Assembly (NCBI GenBank): GCA_910588815.1
Contig: CAJUQY010000027.1
Location: forward strand, 1 to 38,384
Length of the DNA: 38,384 bases
Source of the DNA: an uncultured Lachnospiraceae bacterium
GTDB taxonomy: Bacteria > Bacillota > Clostridia > Lachnospirales > Lachnospiraceae
Direction: 5' to 3'
In this document: positions 16,108-23,806 of the stretch, piece by piece
How positions within the stretch are numbered: position 1 is the first letter of the stretch
Layout of the letters: each line of letters opens with the position of its first letter
Notes under the pieces: model-generated
The model's input: only the letters and a program-made list of their open reading frames with translations
Told to the model about the DNA's origin: nothing
Databases searched by the model: none
Program-made: the position numbers and the translations under genes

Positions 16108-17205
16108 TCAGGAATCGGCCCGGCGCGGACAGGGCTTTCTCAGAGAGAGGGGGAGAAGGACTGTGAAACGAATTGTCTCCTCGGCGCTTTCCGCCCGGAT
16201 GGAACCGCCGAACCGCTCCACAAGCTCCTTGGCGATGGCAAGCCCCAGGCCGGCGCCGCCGGTGGAGGAGGAGCGGGAGGAATCCAGGCGGAAAAACTGG
16301 TCGAACAGGCGGCCAAGCTTTTCCGGAGGGATGGTCCGCCCCCTGTTTTCCACGCAGATCTTCACATATTCCCGGACAGGCGTCAGGGAGAGCCGGATGG
16401 GGCTGTCCGGATAACTGTAGTTGACGGCGTTCCGGATCAGATTGTCCAGGACCCTCTCCAGCTTGTCGCTGTCGCAGAAGACATAGACGTCCGGGGCAAT
16501 GTCCAGGTTCCAGGTCAATCCTTTTTCCCCGAGGATCGGAAAAAACTCGCTGGCGAGCTGCTCCAGCATCCGGCTTAGATGGATCTGCTCCGGCTCCAGG
16601 GTGATGGAGGTCAGGTTGAAGCGGGTAATGTCAAAAAATTCGTTGATCAAATCCTCCAGCCGTTCCGCCTTGCCGAGGGCGATTCCCAGATATTTGGCCC
16701 GAAGCTCCTCGGAAATCTGCGGTTCATCGCAGAGGAGGGTAAGATAACCGATGACACTGGTGAGAGGGGTTTTCAAATCGTGGGCCAGATAGACGATGAG
16801 GTCGTTTTTCCTCTGCTCCGCCTCTTTGGCAATCCTGGCCTGGGCTGCCGCCCGCTCCCGCACCTGGTTCAGCTCGTCCTGCAATTCCTTCAGGGTGTCG
16901 GAGAGAACGATGGGGGACGAGTCCGGTTCGGCCAGCCGTTCAGCCGCATGTACAAGCTCGTCCAGATAGCGGACGATCCTGGAAAAGGACATAAAGGTGA
17001 TGATTATCCATCCGCCGAGAAGGGCCAGCAGATAGAGAAGGGCAGAGTAATCCTCCACCCGCTTCAGGAACCAGTAGACGGCATCCTCCGGATACCAGGT
17101 AAAAAGATTATGCCCGGCCCAGATGATAAACAGGCTCAGGGCGGAAAAGCCGCCGGTAAAGGCCGCCAGAGAGAGAAAATAGCGGAGAAAGAGCCGTTTT
17201 GTCAT
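16108..17205 (-). CDS. vanS: VanS-type sensor histidine kinase
   Basis: This 365-residue sensor kinase has two membrane helices (about 11-30 and 55-72) with a short ~25-residue extracellular loop. A linker follows, then HisKA with phosphoacceptor H142 (YLAHDLKTPLTSVIGYL), the N-box LDNLIRNAVNYS and the G2 box GGAGLGLAIAKEL. The G1-equivalent reads ENRGRTIP, the variant seen in VanS proteins. It would sense glycopeptides or their effect on the wall and phosphorylate VanR. The chosen ATG begins 31 nt after the vanR stop; its ribosome site is weak, so coupling to vanR translation is likely. Longer in-frame starts overlap vanR and are rejected. Confidence 0.92.
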   Translation of the reverse strand: MTKRLFLRYFLSLAAFTGGFSALSLFIIWAGHNLFTWYPEDAVYWFLKRVEDYSALLYLLALLGGWIIITFMSFSRIVRYLDELVHAAERLAEPDSSPIVLSDTLKELQDELNQVRERAAAQARIAKEAEQRKNDLIVYLAHDLKTPLTSVIGYLTLLCDEPQISEELRAKYLGIALGKAERLEDLINEFFDITRFNLTSITLEPEQIHLSRMLEQLASEFFPILGEKGLTWNLDIAPDVYVFCDSDKLERVLDNLIRNAVNYSYPDSPIRLSLTPVREYVKICVENRGRTIPPEKLGRLFDQFFRLDSSRSSSTGGAGLGLAIAKELVERFGGSIRAESAEETIRFTVLLPLSLRKPCPRRADS

Positions 17206-17236
17206 TTTGCTTCGGATTAAGCGTTCCGGCGTCTGC

Positions 17237-17929
17237 TTATTCAATGGTATAACCCACCCCCCAGACTGTTTTGATGAACTTCGGCCTTCTGGCCGGCTCA
17301 TGGAGCTTTTCCCGGAGCCTGGCAATATGGGCCATGACCGTATTGTTGCTGTCCAGATACTTTTCTCCCCAGACGGCTTCAAAAAGCTCCTCTGAAGAGA
17401 CCACGGCCCCCTGATGGGAGCAGAGATACCAGAGAATGTCAAATTCCAGAGGCGTCAGGGGAATTTCCTTTTGGTTCAGGGTGCAGCGGTGGCTGTCCCT
17501 GGAGATGGACAGGCCGCGGATGTCAAATTCCAAAGTTTCTCTCGCAGAAGCCTTCTGGTTGTAGCGGGTGTAACGGCGAAGCTGGGTTCTCACCCTGGCC
17601 AAAAGCTCCAGGGGATTGAATGGTTTGGTGATATAGTCGTCCGCCCCTAAGGTGAGCCCCATGATCTTGTCCATGTCCTCCCCCCGGGCCGTCAGCATGA
17701 TGATGGGAAACAGGTGGTTTTCCCGGATCCGCTGGCAGAGGACGAAGCCGTCCATATCCGGAAGCATGATATCCAAAAGGGCAAGATCCGGCTCCGTTTT
17801 CTCCACACAGGAGAGGGCGGAGGCGCCGTCGTAGAATTTTAAGACCTGGTAGCCGTCGTTTTTCAGATAGACCTCCACCAGGTCGGCAATCTCCCGTTCG
17901 TCATCCACAATCAAAATACTCTCATTCAT
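17237..17929 (-). CDS. vanR: VanR-type response regulator (OmpR family)
   Basis: This 230-residue regulator has a receiver domain (acidic D9/D10, phosphoacceptor D53 in LLDIMLPDMDG, K102 in ITKPFN) and an OmpR-type winged-helix domain (about 130-228, ending KFIKTVWGVGYTIE). It pairs with the adjacent VanS and should activate the vanG operon and perhaps its own promoter. The ATG has GGAG upstream, and a strong promoter lies at 17977-18005. Length and order match VanR of VanG-type clusters. Calling it VanR rather than a generic OmpR regulator rests on context. Confidence 0.93.
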   Translation of the reverse strand: MNESILIVDDEREIADLVEVYLKNDGYQVLKFYDGASALSCVEKTEPDLALLDIMLPDMDGFVLCQRIRENHLFPIIMLTARGEDMDKIMGLTLGADDYITKPFNPLELLARVRTQLRRYTRYNQKASARETLEFDIRGLSISRDSHRCTLNQKEIPLTPLEFDILWYLCSHQGAVVSSEELFEAVWGEKYLDSNNTVMAHIARLREKLHEPARRPKFIKTVWGVGYTIE

Positions 17930-17976
17930 AGAAATGCTCCTGTCTTAGAATGCTCCTGTCCGTAAAGCTATCTTTC

Positions 17977-18005
17977 ATTGTAGCGAACAGGCTCTTTTTC
18001 GTCAA
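17977..18005 (-). promoter_or_regulatory. Promoter of vanRS
   Basis: On the minus strand TTGACG (complement of 18000-18005) and TACAAT (complement of 17977-17982) are 17 bp apart. This near-consensus sigma-A promoter starts transcription about 40 nt before the vanR ATG and implies constitutive basal expression of the regulators. Confidence 0.75.
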
Positions 18006-18095
18006 GCAGAAAGAAAAACAGGCCATATTGCACAAGAACACATTGGTTTTTCCCGGACAATTTTCACAAAAATGGAGGAGAAGAGCAAAATACTC

Positions 18096-18124
18096 TTATA
18101 AAAAAGCGGATAAAGTGTTAAAAT
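18096..18124 (+). promoter_or_regulatory. Promoter of the carD-like gene
   Basis: TTATAA (18096-18101) and TAAAAT (18119-18124) are 17 bp apart, about 40 nt before the CarD-like start. The -35 is weak and the -10 is good. It is divergent from the vanRS promoter in the same gap. Confidence 0.45.
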
Positions 18125-18163
18125 AGAAATAACAAGAAAATCGGAGAAAAGAGAAAGGGGGCC

Positions 18164-18673
18164 ATGTTAATGTTTCAGGTGGGCGAGATGATCGTGTGTG
18201 ACCACAATGGTGTATGCAGGGTGCTCGATGTGCTGGAGATGCCGGAGCTGAAAAAGGGCGCGCTGTATTATGAACTGGAACCGGTGTACTCCAGGGGAAG
18301 CCGCATTTATGTTCCGGTGGATTCCGAGAAGCTGGTGATGCGGAGAATTTCCACGGCCGAAGAGGTGGAAGAGCTGCTGGATGAGATTCCTGACATCGAA
18401 ACCATATGGATTGCCAACGAAAAGAAACGGGAAGAGCAGTATAAGGAAGCGGCCAGGCGCTACCAGTGCAGGGAGTGGGTCAAGATCATCAAGACGGTCC
18501 ACATGAGGAAGAGGAGCCGCGGCCTGGAGGGAAAGAAGATTACATATATTGACGAGAAGTACATGAAGCTTGCCCAGGAGAACCTTTACGGGGAGCTCAG
18601 TATCCCGTTAAATATCGAGAGAAACCGGGTGGGAGATTATATCCGGGACTGGATCGGAAGCAAAGAAAACTGA
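18164..18673 (+). CDS. CarD family transcriptional regulator
   Basis: This 169-residue protein has an N-terminal CarD/CdnL/TRCF RNA-polymerase-interaction domain (about 1-65: FQVGEMIVCDHNGVCRVLDV...YVPVDSEKLVMRRI) and an all-helical C-terminal domain typical of CdnL-like proteins. Such proteins bind the RNA polymerase beta subunit and stabilise open complexes at promoters. Start may be ATG 18164 or ATG 18170; AAAGGGGG precedes both. It is transcribed alone and ended by a strong terminator at 18690-18732. Confidence 0.9.
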   Translation: MLMFQVGEMIVCDHNGVCRVLDVLEMPELKKGALYYELEPVYSRGSRIYVPVDSEKLVMRRISTAEEVEELLDEIPDIETIWIANEKKREEQYKEAARRYQCREWVKIIKTVHMRKRSRGLEGKKITYIDEKYMKLAQENLYGELSIPLNIERNRVGDYIRDWIGSKEN

Positions 18674-18689
18674 TAGAGAGCCTTTGATC

Positions 18690-18732
18690 GGCCATGTGGT
18701 GCGGAAACAGTTTCCGCCCCCATGGCCTTTTG
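18690..18732 (+). terminator. Intrinsic terminator of the carD-like gene
   Basis: GGCCATG (18690-18696) pairs with CATGGCC (18721-18727), and inside it GCGGAAAC pairs with GTTTCCGC. TTTTGTT follows. It ends 16-60 nt after the stop codon. Confidence 0.85.
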
Positions 18733-18816
18733 TTATACAGGAAGGCACTCCAAATTTCCGGCAGGACAAAAAGCGTTTCGGCGGATGCGCCAGGCGGTCC
18801 GGACGGCCGTTCTCAT

Positions 18817-18845
18817 ACATACAAACCTTAAGAACAGGAAAGAAT
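18817..18845 (+). promoter_or_regulatory. Sigma-F/sigma-G type promoter of gpr
   Basis: ACATA (18817-18821) and GGAAAGAAT (18837-18845) are exactly 15 bp apart. The -10 fits the forespore consensus GGNNANANT perfectly and the -35 fits GYATA in four of five bases. Forespore expression is expected for gpr. The start codon lies about 70 nt downstream. Confidence 0.65.
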
Positions 18846-18916
18846 AGAGATCATAGAGAGATCAAAGGCGGCTGCGCAGGCGGCTGCGGAATTTGGGAGA
18901 AAGGCGGGCCGATGGC

Positions 18917-19957
18917 ATGAATGAGGAGAGATACCCCACGAAAGAAGAGTTGTATCCCATAAAAAAGAAACCGCACGGGGGGAGCGGCGGGGCTTCCGGG
19001 AAAGATCAGGTGCTGGATCAGGTGAATGAGGAGGAGATGCAGATCCACACGGACCTGGCGCTGGAGGCCAGGGAATCCTGCGGCGAAGGGCAGGAGGCCG
19101 GAGTGAGGATTGAGGAATCCGTCCACGAGGCCTCCGGTGTGAAGGTGACCTGGGTGGAGGTCCTGGACGAAGAGGGGCAGCGGGCCATCGGGAAGCCCCA
19201 GGGAAGCTATATCACCCTGGAGGCAGAAGCGATGGCAGTCTATGACGAGGGCCGCCACCGGGAAATTGCAAAGGCCCTGGCAGAATATGTGCGGAAGCTG
19301 CTTGGAGGTTTTGGGAGCCCCAGGTCCGTGCTGATGGTGGGCCTTGGCAACCAGGAGGTGACCTCCGATTCCCTGGGGCCCCGGGTGGTAAACCATCTGC
19401 GGATTACCAGGCACTTAAGCCTTACGGGAGAAGAAGAAAAGGACGGCTTTCGGATCAGCGGGATCGTCCCCGGGGTCATGGCCCAGACGGGAATGGAGAC
19501 GGCGGAGATCCTGCGGGGGATCGTGGAGGAGACAAAGCCGGATGTCCTTCTTGTGGTGGATGCGCTGGCGGCCAGGAGCGTGAGCCGCCTGGGCACCACC
19601 ATCCAGCTCAGCAACACGGGGATCAGCCCCGGATCCGGTGTGGGAAACCACAGGCACAGCCTCACGGAGGACAGCCTGGGCATTCCGGTTATCGCCGTCG
19701 GCGTCCCTACAGTCGTGGCGGCGGCGGCCATTGTCTATGACACGGTGGACGCCCTGGCGGAGCTTTTGGAGGCGGCCGGTTCCGGAAACGCGGCGGAGGC
19801 GGTGGACGGCATGAGCCTTCCGGAGCGGTATCAGATGGTGCGGGAGCTCATAGAGCCGAGGCTCGGCCCCATGTACGTGACGCCGGGAAATATTGACGAG
19901 AGGGTGAAGCTTTTAAGCGATATCATTTCCGAAGGCCTCAACCTGGTCTTCGCCTAA
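18917..19957 (+). CDS. gpr: GPR endopeptidase (germination protease)
   Basis: The protein has about 346 residues from ATG 18917 and matches the spore protease that degrades small acid-soluble spore proteins during germination. Family motifs include the HTDLALEA segment near the zymogen processing site (the short N-terminal region before it is the propeptide), VGLGNQEVTSDSLGP, GIVPGVMAQTGMET, DALAARSVSRLGTTIQ and GIPVIAVGVPTVV. ATG 18917 is preferred over an in-frame TTG at 18893. A forespore-type promoter lies upstream. spoIIP follows after 209 nt, the same order as in Bacillus. Confidence 0.96.
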   Translation: MNEERYPTKEELYPIKKKPHGGSGGASGKDQVLDQVNEEEMQIHTDLALEARESCGEGQEAGVRIEESVHEASGVKVTWVEVLDEEGQRAIGKPQGSYITLEAEAMAVYDEGRHREIAKALAEYVRKLLGGFGSPRSVLMVGLGNQEVTSDSLGPRVVNHLRITRHLSLTGEEEKDGFRISGIVPGVMAQTGMETAEILRGIVEETKPDVLLVVDALAARSVSRLGTTIQLSNTGISPGSGVGNHRHSLTEDSLGIPVIAVGVPTVVAAAAIVYDTVDALAELLEAAGSGNAAEAVDGMSLPERYQMVRELIEPRLGPMYVTPGNIDERVKLLSDIISEGLNLVFA

Positions 19958-20166
19958 AGGGATTCCCCCTGAGGCGGTACTCCTGAAATAAAGAATCCTT
20001 TGACAAATGCTTGTCCGCGCACCTGCATTTCTGTGAGTATAAGAGGATGCCCTGCCGCATAGGATTGATATATAGCGGACGGCAGAATTTTATTTTTGCC
20101 GGCAGAGAAAGCATGCGGCGGAAAGACAAGCTTAAGACAAGTATCGCCGGGTAAGGAGGAAAAGGT

Positions 20167-21417
20167 TTGAAGAGTGGAGACAGATACCGGGGGACGTGGA
20201 AAAAGGGCGCGGCGCTTTTGGCGGCCGCGGCCCTGGGATTTTTTTTTCTGAGGGACGGCACGGCCAGGATGACGGCGCTTGCGGCGAGGCCGGCCATCCT
20301 TTCGTTTCTGTCCGGAGAAACGGCAGATTCCCTGGGAACAGGTATTTTAAAACAGGCTTCGGGAATCCGGACTCTCTCCGTGTTCCTCGGGGAAGCACAG
20401 GCTGTCCCCGTCCGGGCGGAGACTGATCCGGCTTACGGGGAGGCCTTGAGGGAGCATGCCGAAGGGCAGGGGGAAGGCGGCTTCCGCTTACAGGCCCTCG
20501 CAGATGTCGGCGGGGCAGAGCAGGCTGCCCTGGCAGAGGCGGAGACGACGGCGGCAGGAGACGGGGCTGCGGGAGCGCCGCCCGCGGAGGGTACGGCGGA
20601 GGGGAGCGGGGAGACTGAGGCCGGAGGAGCGGCGCAAGCAGCGCCTCCCGCCGCCATGGCGGCCACCGAAGTGCGGGGAACGACCTATACGGCAGAGCAG
20701 CTTGCGGATTTTGAATTTGTGAAGAAGAACTTTTTCTATGTACACAAATCCACGACGGTTTATCCGGAGCAATTGGACGCCTCCGTCCTCTTGGGAAAGG
20801 ATATGAGCCTGCCGGAGAGCGGCGAACCCCAGATCCTTTTGTTCCATACCCATGGAAGCGAGGCGTTTTCCGACTCGGAGGAGGGGAATGCCGATATGAC
20901 GGTGGTGGGGGTGGGAAATTACCTGGCGGAGCTCCTCAGCACCCAATACGGAATCCAGGTAATCCACAATACGGAGGTCTTTCCCTATTCCGACTCCTAT
21001 TCCCTGGCCCTGGATATGATCGAGCAGACCCTGGCGGAGCATCCCAGCATCCAGGTCACCATCGACCTGCACAGGGATTCCGGCGGGCACGACGTGGTGG
21101 ATATAGGCGGAAAGCCGACGGCGCCCATCATGCTCTTCAACGGAATGTGCCAGACGCCGGACGGTCCCCTGGAAAATGTGGGCAACCCCTATCTTCTCGA
21201 CAATCTGGCTTTCAATTTTCAGATGAAGCTGAAGGGGGAGGCCTACTACCCCGGCCTGATGCTTAGGACCTTTTTGAAGGCCTATCGCTACAACCAGCAT
21301 GTGCTGCCCCGGGCGACCCTGATTGAGGTGGGGACGGAGAATAACACTTTCGAGGAGGCGAGGAACGCCATGGAGCCCCTCGCGGATATCCTCTACAAAG
21401 TGCTGCGGAACAAATAA
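20167..21417 (+). CDS. spoIIP: Stage II sporulation protein P (peptidoglycan hydrolase)
   Basis: This 416-residue protein is anchored by an N-terminal helix (about 14-30). It has a low-complexity Ala/Gly/Glu-rich linker (about 85-175) and a C-terminal amidase/endopeptidase domain with LLFHTHGSEAF and VTIDLHRDSGGHD, the SpoIIP metal and catalytic motifs. SpoIIP works with SpoIID and SpoIIM to thin septal peptidoglycan during forespore engulfment. The start is TTG 20167 with AAGGAGGAAAA upstream. The linker is unusually rich in GCG/GGA codons. The 209-nt gap before it holds an imperfect CTGCCG/CGGCAG hairpin followed by a T-rich run, perhaps the gpr terminator. Confidence 0.94.
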   Translation: MKSGDRYRGTWKKGAALLAAAALGFFFLRDGTARMTALAARPAILSFLSGETADSLGTGILKQASGIRTLSVFLGEAQAVPVRAETDPAYGEALREHAEGQGEGGFRLQALADVGGAEQAALAEAETTAAGDGAAGAPPAEGTAEGSGETEAGGAAQAAPPAAMAATEVRGTTYTAEQLADFEFVKKNFFYVHKSTTVYPEQLDASVLLGKDMSLPESGEPQILLFHTHGSEAFSDSEEGNADMTVVGVGNYLAELLSTQYGIQVIHNTEVFPYSDSYSLALDMIEQTLAEHPSIQVTIDLHRDSGGHDVVDIGGKPTAPIMLFNGMCQTPDGPLENVGNPYLLDNLAFNFQMKLKGEAYYPGLMLRTFLKAYRYNQHVLPRATLIEVGTENNTFEEARNAMEPLADILYKVLRNK

Positions 21418-21469
21418 GAGCAAGAAAGAGCTTGATCGACCGAATTTTCTAAATTGCGGAAATAAATAG

Positions 21470-21498
21470 TTGAAAAAAGTCTGCAAAAGTTGTATACT
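21470..21498 (+). promoter_or_regulatory. Promoter upstream of the blaI-like gene with operator-like dyads
   Basis: TTGAAA (21470-21475) and TATACT (21493-21498) are 17 bp apart. The -10 overlaps a dyad TACT-AC-AGTA (21495-21504), and a second dyad TATAG-T-CTATA lies at 21604-21614 close to the start codon. These are candidate sites for autorepression by the BlaI-like protein, inferred from position and symmetry only. Confidence 0.55.
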
Positions 21499-21651
21499 AC
21501 AGTAATATAAAAGAAGTTTTACAAATGAAGAAATTTGACATCCGAGAAAAAACTTTACAAAAAGTGGAATGCTTTCTTGCTTTTTTCATGCAATGTGGTA
21601 TGCTATAGTCTATAACCTGAAAATACCCGATGAAAAGATTGGAGAGACAGA

Positions 21652-22035
21652 ATGAAGAAAAATAATCGGATGACGGAACGGGAACTGACGGTGATGAAAG
21701 CGATCTGGGCAATCGGAGACGATGTGACCACTTCCAAGATCGTGAAACAGCTTCAGGAGTGGTACGGGGAGAAGCTGACGCCTCAGGCGATTGGAGTGTA
21801 TATTGAAAAGCTGAAGAAAAAGGGCTATATCCGGATTACCAAACCGGACAATTACTATAAAGTATATGAACCGCTGCTTTCTCAGGAGGAATTTATGAGG
21901 GAGCAGGTGAAATCCATCGCAAATTTCTGGAACAAAAGCACGGCCCGTTACGGGATCATGGCTTTGGACGGCGCAGAAGAACTGACAAAAGAAGAGGCGG
22001 AGGAGCTCAGGAGAATTTTGGATGATCTTACTTAG
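21652..22035 (+). CDS. BlaI/MecI/CopY family transcriptional repressor
   Basis: This 127-residue protein has the family winged helix (about 1-75: MTERELTVMKAIWAIGDDVTTSKIVKQL) and a C-terminal dimerisation helix. BlaI-type repressors are inactivated when a partner M56 protease is triggered. That partner is encoded immediately downstream and overlaps it by 14 nt. No beta-lactamase or PBP2a gene is next to it, so the regulated genes are elsewhere or include only the pair itself. The helix-turn-helix is intact and the length is typical. Confidence 0.92.
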   Translation: MKKNNRMTERELTVMKAIWAIGDDVTTSKIVKQLQEWYGEKLTPQAIGVYIEKLKKKGYIRITKPDNYYKVYEPLLSQEEFMREQVKSIANFWNKSTARYGIMALDGAEELTKEEAEELRRILDDLT

Positions 22036-23404
22036 CTTTTTTGCGATGGTCTTTTTGACCTCTTTCACAGGGAGCGTGATCTTTGCTCTATGGAAGTTCG
22101 TGAGCATCGGGCTGGAGTGGTGCGGAGAGATCAAGCTGGTCTCTTCTCTCCTGCACGTGGTGATTATGTTCCATCTGGTTCCGGTGGTGTTCGCCTGGCT
22201 GCTGTACTGGTCAGGTGCTTTTTTGGAGGGGAAGGCGGGAAATCTTCTGACGGTGACCCCTCTGTTATTGGAGACGGTGAAGGGCCTGGCCCTCATCTGG
22301 CTGGTGGGCTTTTCGGTGGAGGTGTTCCGCTATCTGAGACAGCAGAAGGTCCAGAGGGTGGAGGAAAGAATCAGCAATCCCGCCGGGGCGCGTTCCAAAG
22401 AGATGGTTCGCAGGATCAGGGAGCGGCTTCACATTACAGAAGAGATTCCTGTCTATGAGCTTTCGATATGCAACAGTCCGTTTATTACAGGTGTTTTCAA
22501 ACCCCGTATTTTTATCCCGAAGACGATTGAAAAAGAGAGAGAGATGGAAGTGATCCTGGAGCATGAGCTTTTTCATTATCTGCACGGCGACCTGCATTTG
22601 AAAAAGTTCTGCTGTTGGATTGTCCGGTTGCAGTGGTTTAATCCGTTTGCGCATCTGTTGGTCAGAGCGGTGGACAGCTGGGGCGACAGCCTCTGCGATT
22701 ACCATATCTGCTACGAGTCCAGCGACCGCTGGGATATACACGAGTATTTCGATGTGGTCATTCAGTACGCGCAGAACAGGGGCGAGCATGACTTTGGCGG
22801 GAGGATGTGGCTGGCAAGGGGCAAACGGCAAATACACAGGAGGATAAAGCGGATGAAAAGGCTGAAGACGGACCGGGGGATGAAGAATGGGCTCAGGCGC
22901 GCATGGGTGAGCGTGCTGACGATTTGCTTTATTCTGGCATCCTCCTTTACCGCGATGGCGGCGGGCGAGGGGATGACCAATCTCTACGGGAGCGCCTATG
23001 TGTCGTCCATGACGCGGTCCCAGGAGTCGGGGGAGGATGATCTGGAGGAGTTCACCAGGGGGCGGAGCGAAGAACTGTCCATCGTGGATACGGACGAGGA
23101 GGTCAACCTGGATTCCAGAGGCTTAAATACATATACCTGGAATCTGGCGCCGGGGGACATCTACGAGACGGGGATCTTCTGGGCCAGCAAGGGAGACAAG
23201 ATCGGAGTGGGCGTCACTCCTTCTCCGGCCACGTCGAAGATTGGCTTTGGCCTGGACCAGCCGGACGGCTACCTGCGCGGCGTTACGACAACCGGAGCAT
23301 CTGGCCATACTTTCACCGTCACCGTGACCGGCTTCCACAGGGTCTACGCGGAGAACCCGGGGAGCAGGTCTATCACCGTCGGAGTAATGGTATCGAAGGA
23401 TTGA
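22022..23404 (+). CDS. M56 family (BlaR1-like) membrane metalloprotease with a non-PBP extracellular domain
   Basis: This 460-residue protein has membrane helices at about 1-25, 40-63 and 85-103, a cytoplasmic zinc-protease domain with HELFH (H181, E182, H185) and nearby acidic residues D222/D226 as the third ligand, and a further helix at about 293-312. In BlaR1 the C-terminus is a penicillin-binding sensor. Here it is only ~145 residues, beta-rich (about 365-458), and lacks the SxxK and KTG motifs of such a sensor, so the signal is probably not beta-lactam acylation. It overlaps the blaI-like stop by 14 nt, implying a repressor/protease pair. What it senses is unknown. Confidence 0.9.
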   Translation: MILLSFFAMVFLTSFTGSVIFALWKFVSIGLEWCGEIKLVSSLLHVVIMFHLVPVVFAWLLYWSGAFLEGKAGNLLTVTPLLLETVKGLALIWLVGFSVEVFRYLRQQKVQRVEERISNPAGARSKEMVRRIRERLHITEEIPVYELSICNSPFITGVFKPRIFIPKTIEKEREMEVILEHELFHYLHGDLHLKKFCCWIVRLQWFNPFAHLLVRAVDSWGDSLCDYHICYESSDRWDIHEYFDVVIQYAQNRGEHDFGGRMWLARGKRQIHRRIKRMKRLKTDRGMKNGLRRAWVSVLTICFILASSFTAMAAGEGMTNLYGSAYVSSMTRSQESGEDDLEEFTRGRSEELSIVDTDEEVNLDSRGLNTYTWNLAPGDIYETGIFWASKGDKIGVGVTPSPATSKIGFGLDQPDGYLRGVTTTGASGHTFTVTVTGFHRVYAENPGSRSITVGVMVSKD

Positions 23405-23452
23405 GCGGATTTTTGGATGGATGTACATAGAGGGGGTCAAAAGATCTGGAAA

Positions 23453-23480
23453 GCCTGCCGGGGCCCGGCGGGCTTTTTTG
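23453..23480 (+). terminator. Intrinsic terminator after the M56 gene
   Basis: GCCTGCCGGG (23453-23462) pairs with CCCGGCGGGC (23464-23473) with one G-T wobble, followed by TTTTTT (23474-23479). It ends the repressor/protease operon. Confidence 0.88.
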
Positions 23481-23605
23481 TGTGCACGAGCCCCGGAGGA
23501 AGATTGCCGGAAGAGCCGGCTCCTTTCCTGCGGCGCATGTTTTCGGCGCTTCTGTCACATACTACCGAATGTATTCTGTCAGAGTGAAGAGAGGAGGGAT
23601 TGAAC

Positions 23606-23806
23606 ATGGCAAAGATCCATTCTGAGGTGACGGAGCTTCCCGCCTCCTGCAAGTCCGCCGCGGAGCATATGGCGGCGGAGCTTGCGGGGGAGGACGCCTA
23701 TGCGGACCTGAGCGAGGAGTGCATCGGCAAGCTCAAAAGACTGGAGGCGGAGATCGGAAAAGAGATCGGGGAGCCGGTGGCCTTAGTCGCCTGCAGGCTT
23801 TCCTGA
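23606..23806 (+). CDS. Small hypothetical protein (66 aa)
   Basis: The ORF starts at ATG 23606 with a good GGAGGG ribosome site about 8 nt upstream and encodes 66 residues. The product is acidic, helix-rich and soluble, with two cysteines in the first 42 residues and one near the end. I recognise no family. It follows the terminator of the M56 gene, so it needs its own promoter. The intervening gap has a TCTGTCA direct repeat around CATACTACCGAATGTATTC but no clear consensus promoter. Its 3' end overlaps the convergent kinase gene by 24 nt. Confidence 0.55.
   Translation: MAKIHSEVTELPASCKSAAEHMAAELAGEDAYADLSEECIGKLKRLEAEIGKEIGEPVALVACRLS

Noticed and set aside
11814..17929. A VanA/VanB (D-lactate) or VanC cluster
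   Set aside because: There is no vanH dehydrogenase. A membrane serine racemase, a bifunctional VanXY and the order RS-G-XY-T fit VanG-type instead.
20488..21486. 332-codon minus-strand frame opposite spoIIP
   Set aside because: The sense strand encodes SpoIIP with catalytic motifs; the antisense frame has no ribosome site or family match.
21652..23404. A beta-lactam resistance operon (blaI-blaR1-blaZ)
   Set aside because: The sensor lacks the penicillin-binding domain motifs and no beta-lactamase or PBP gene is adjacent.
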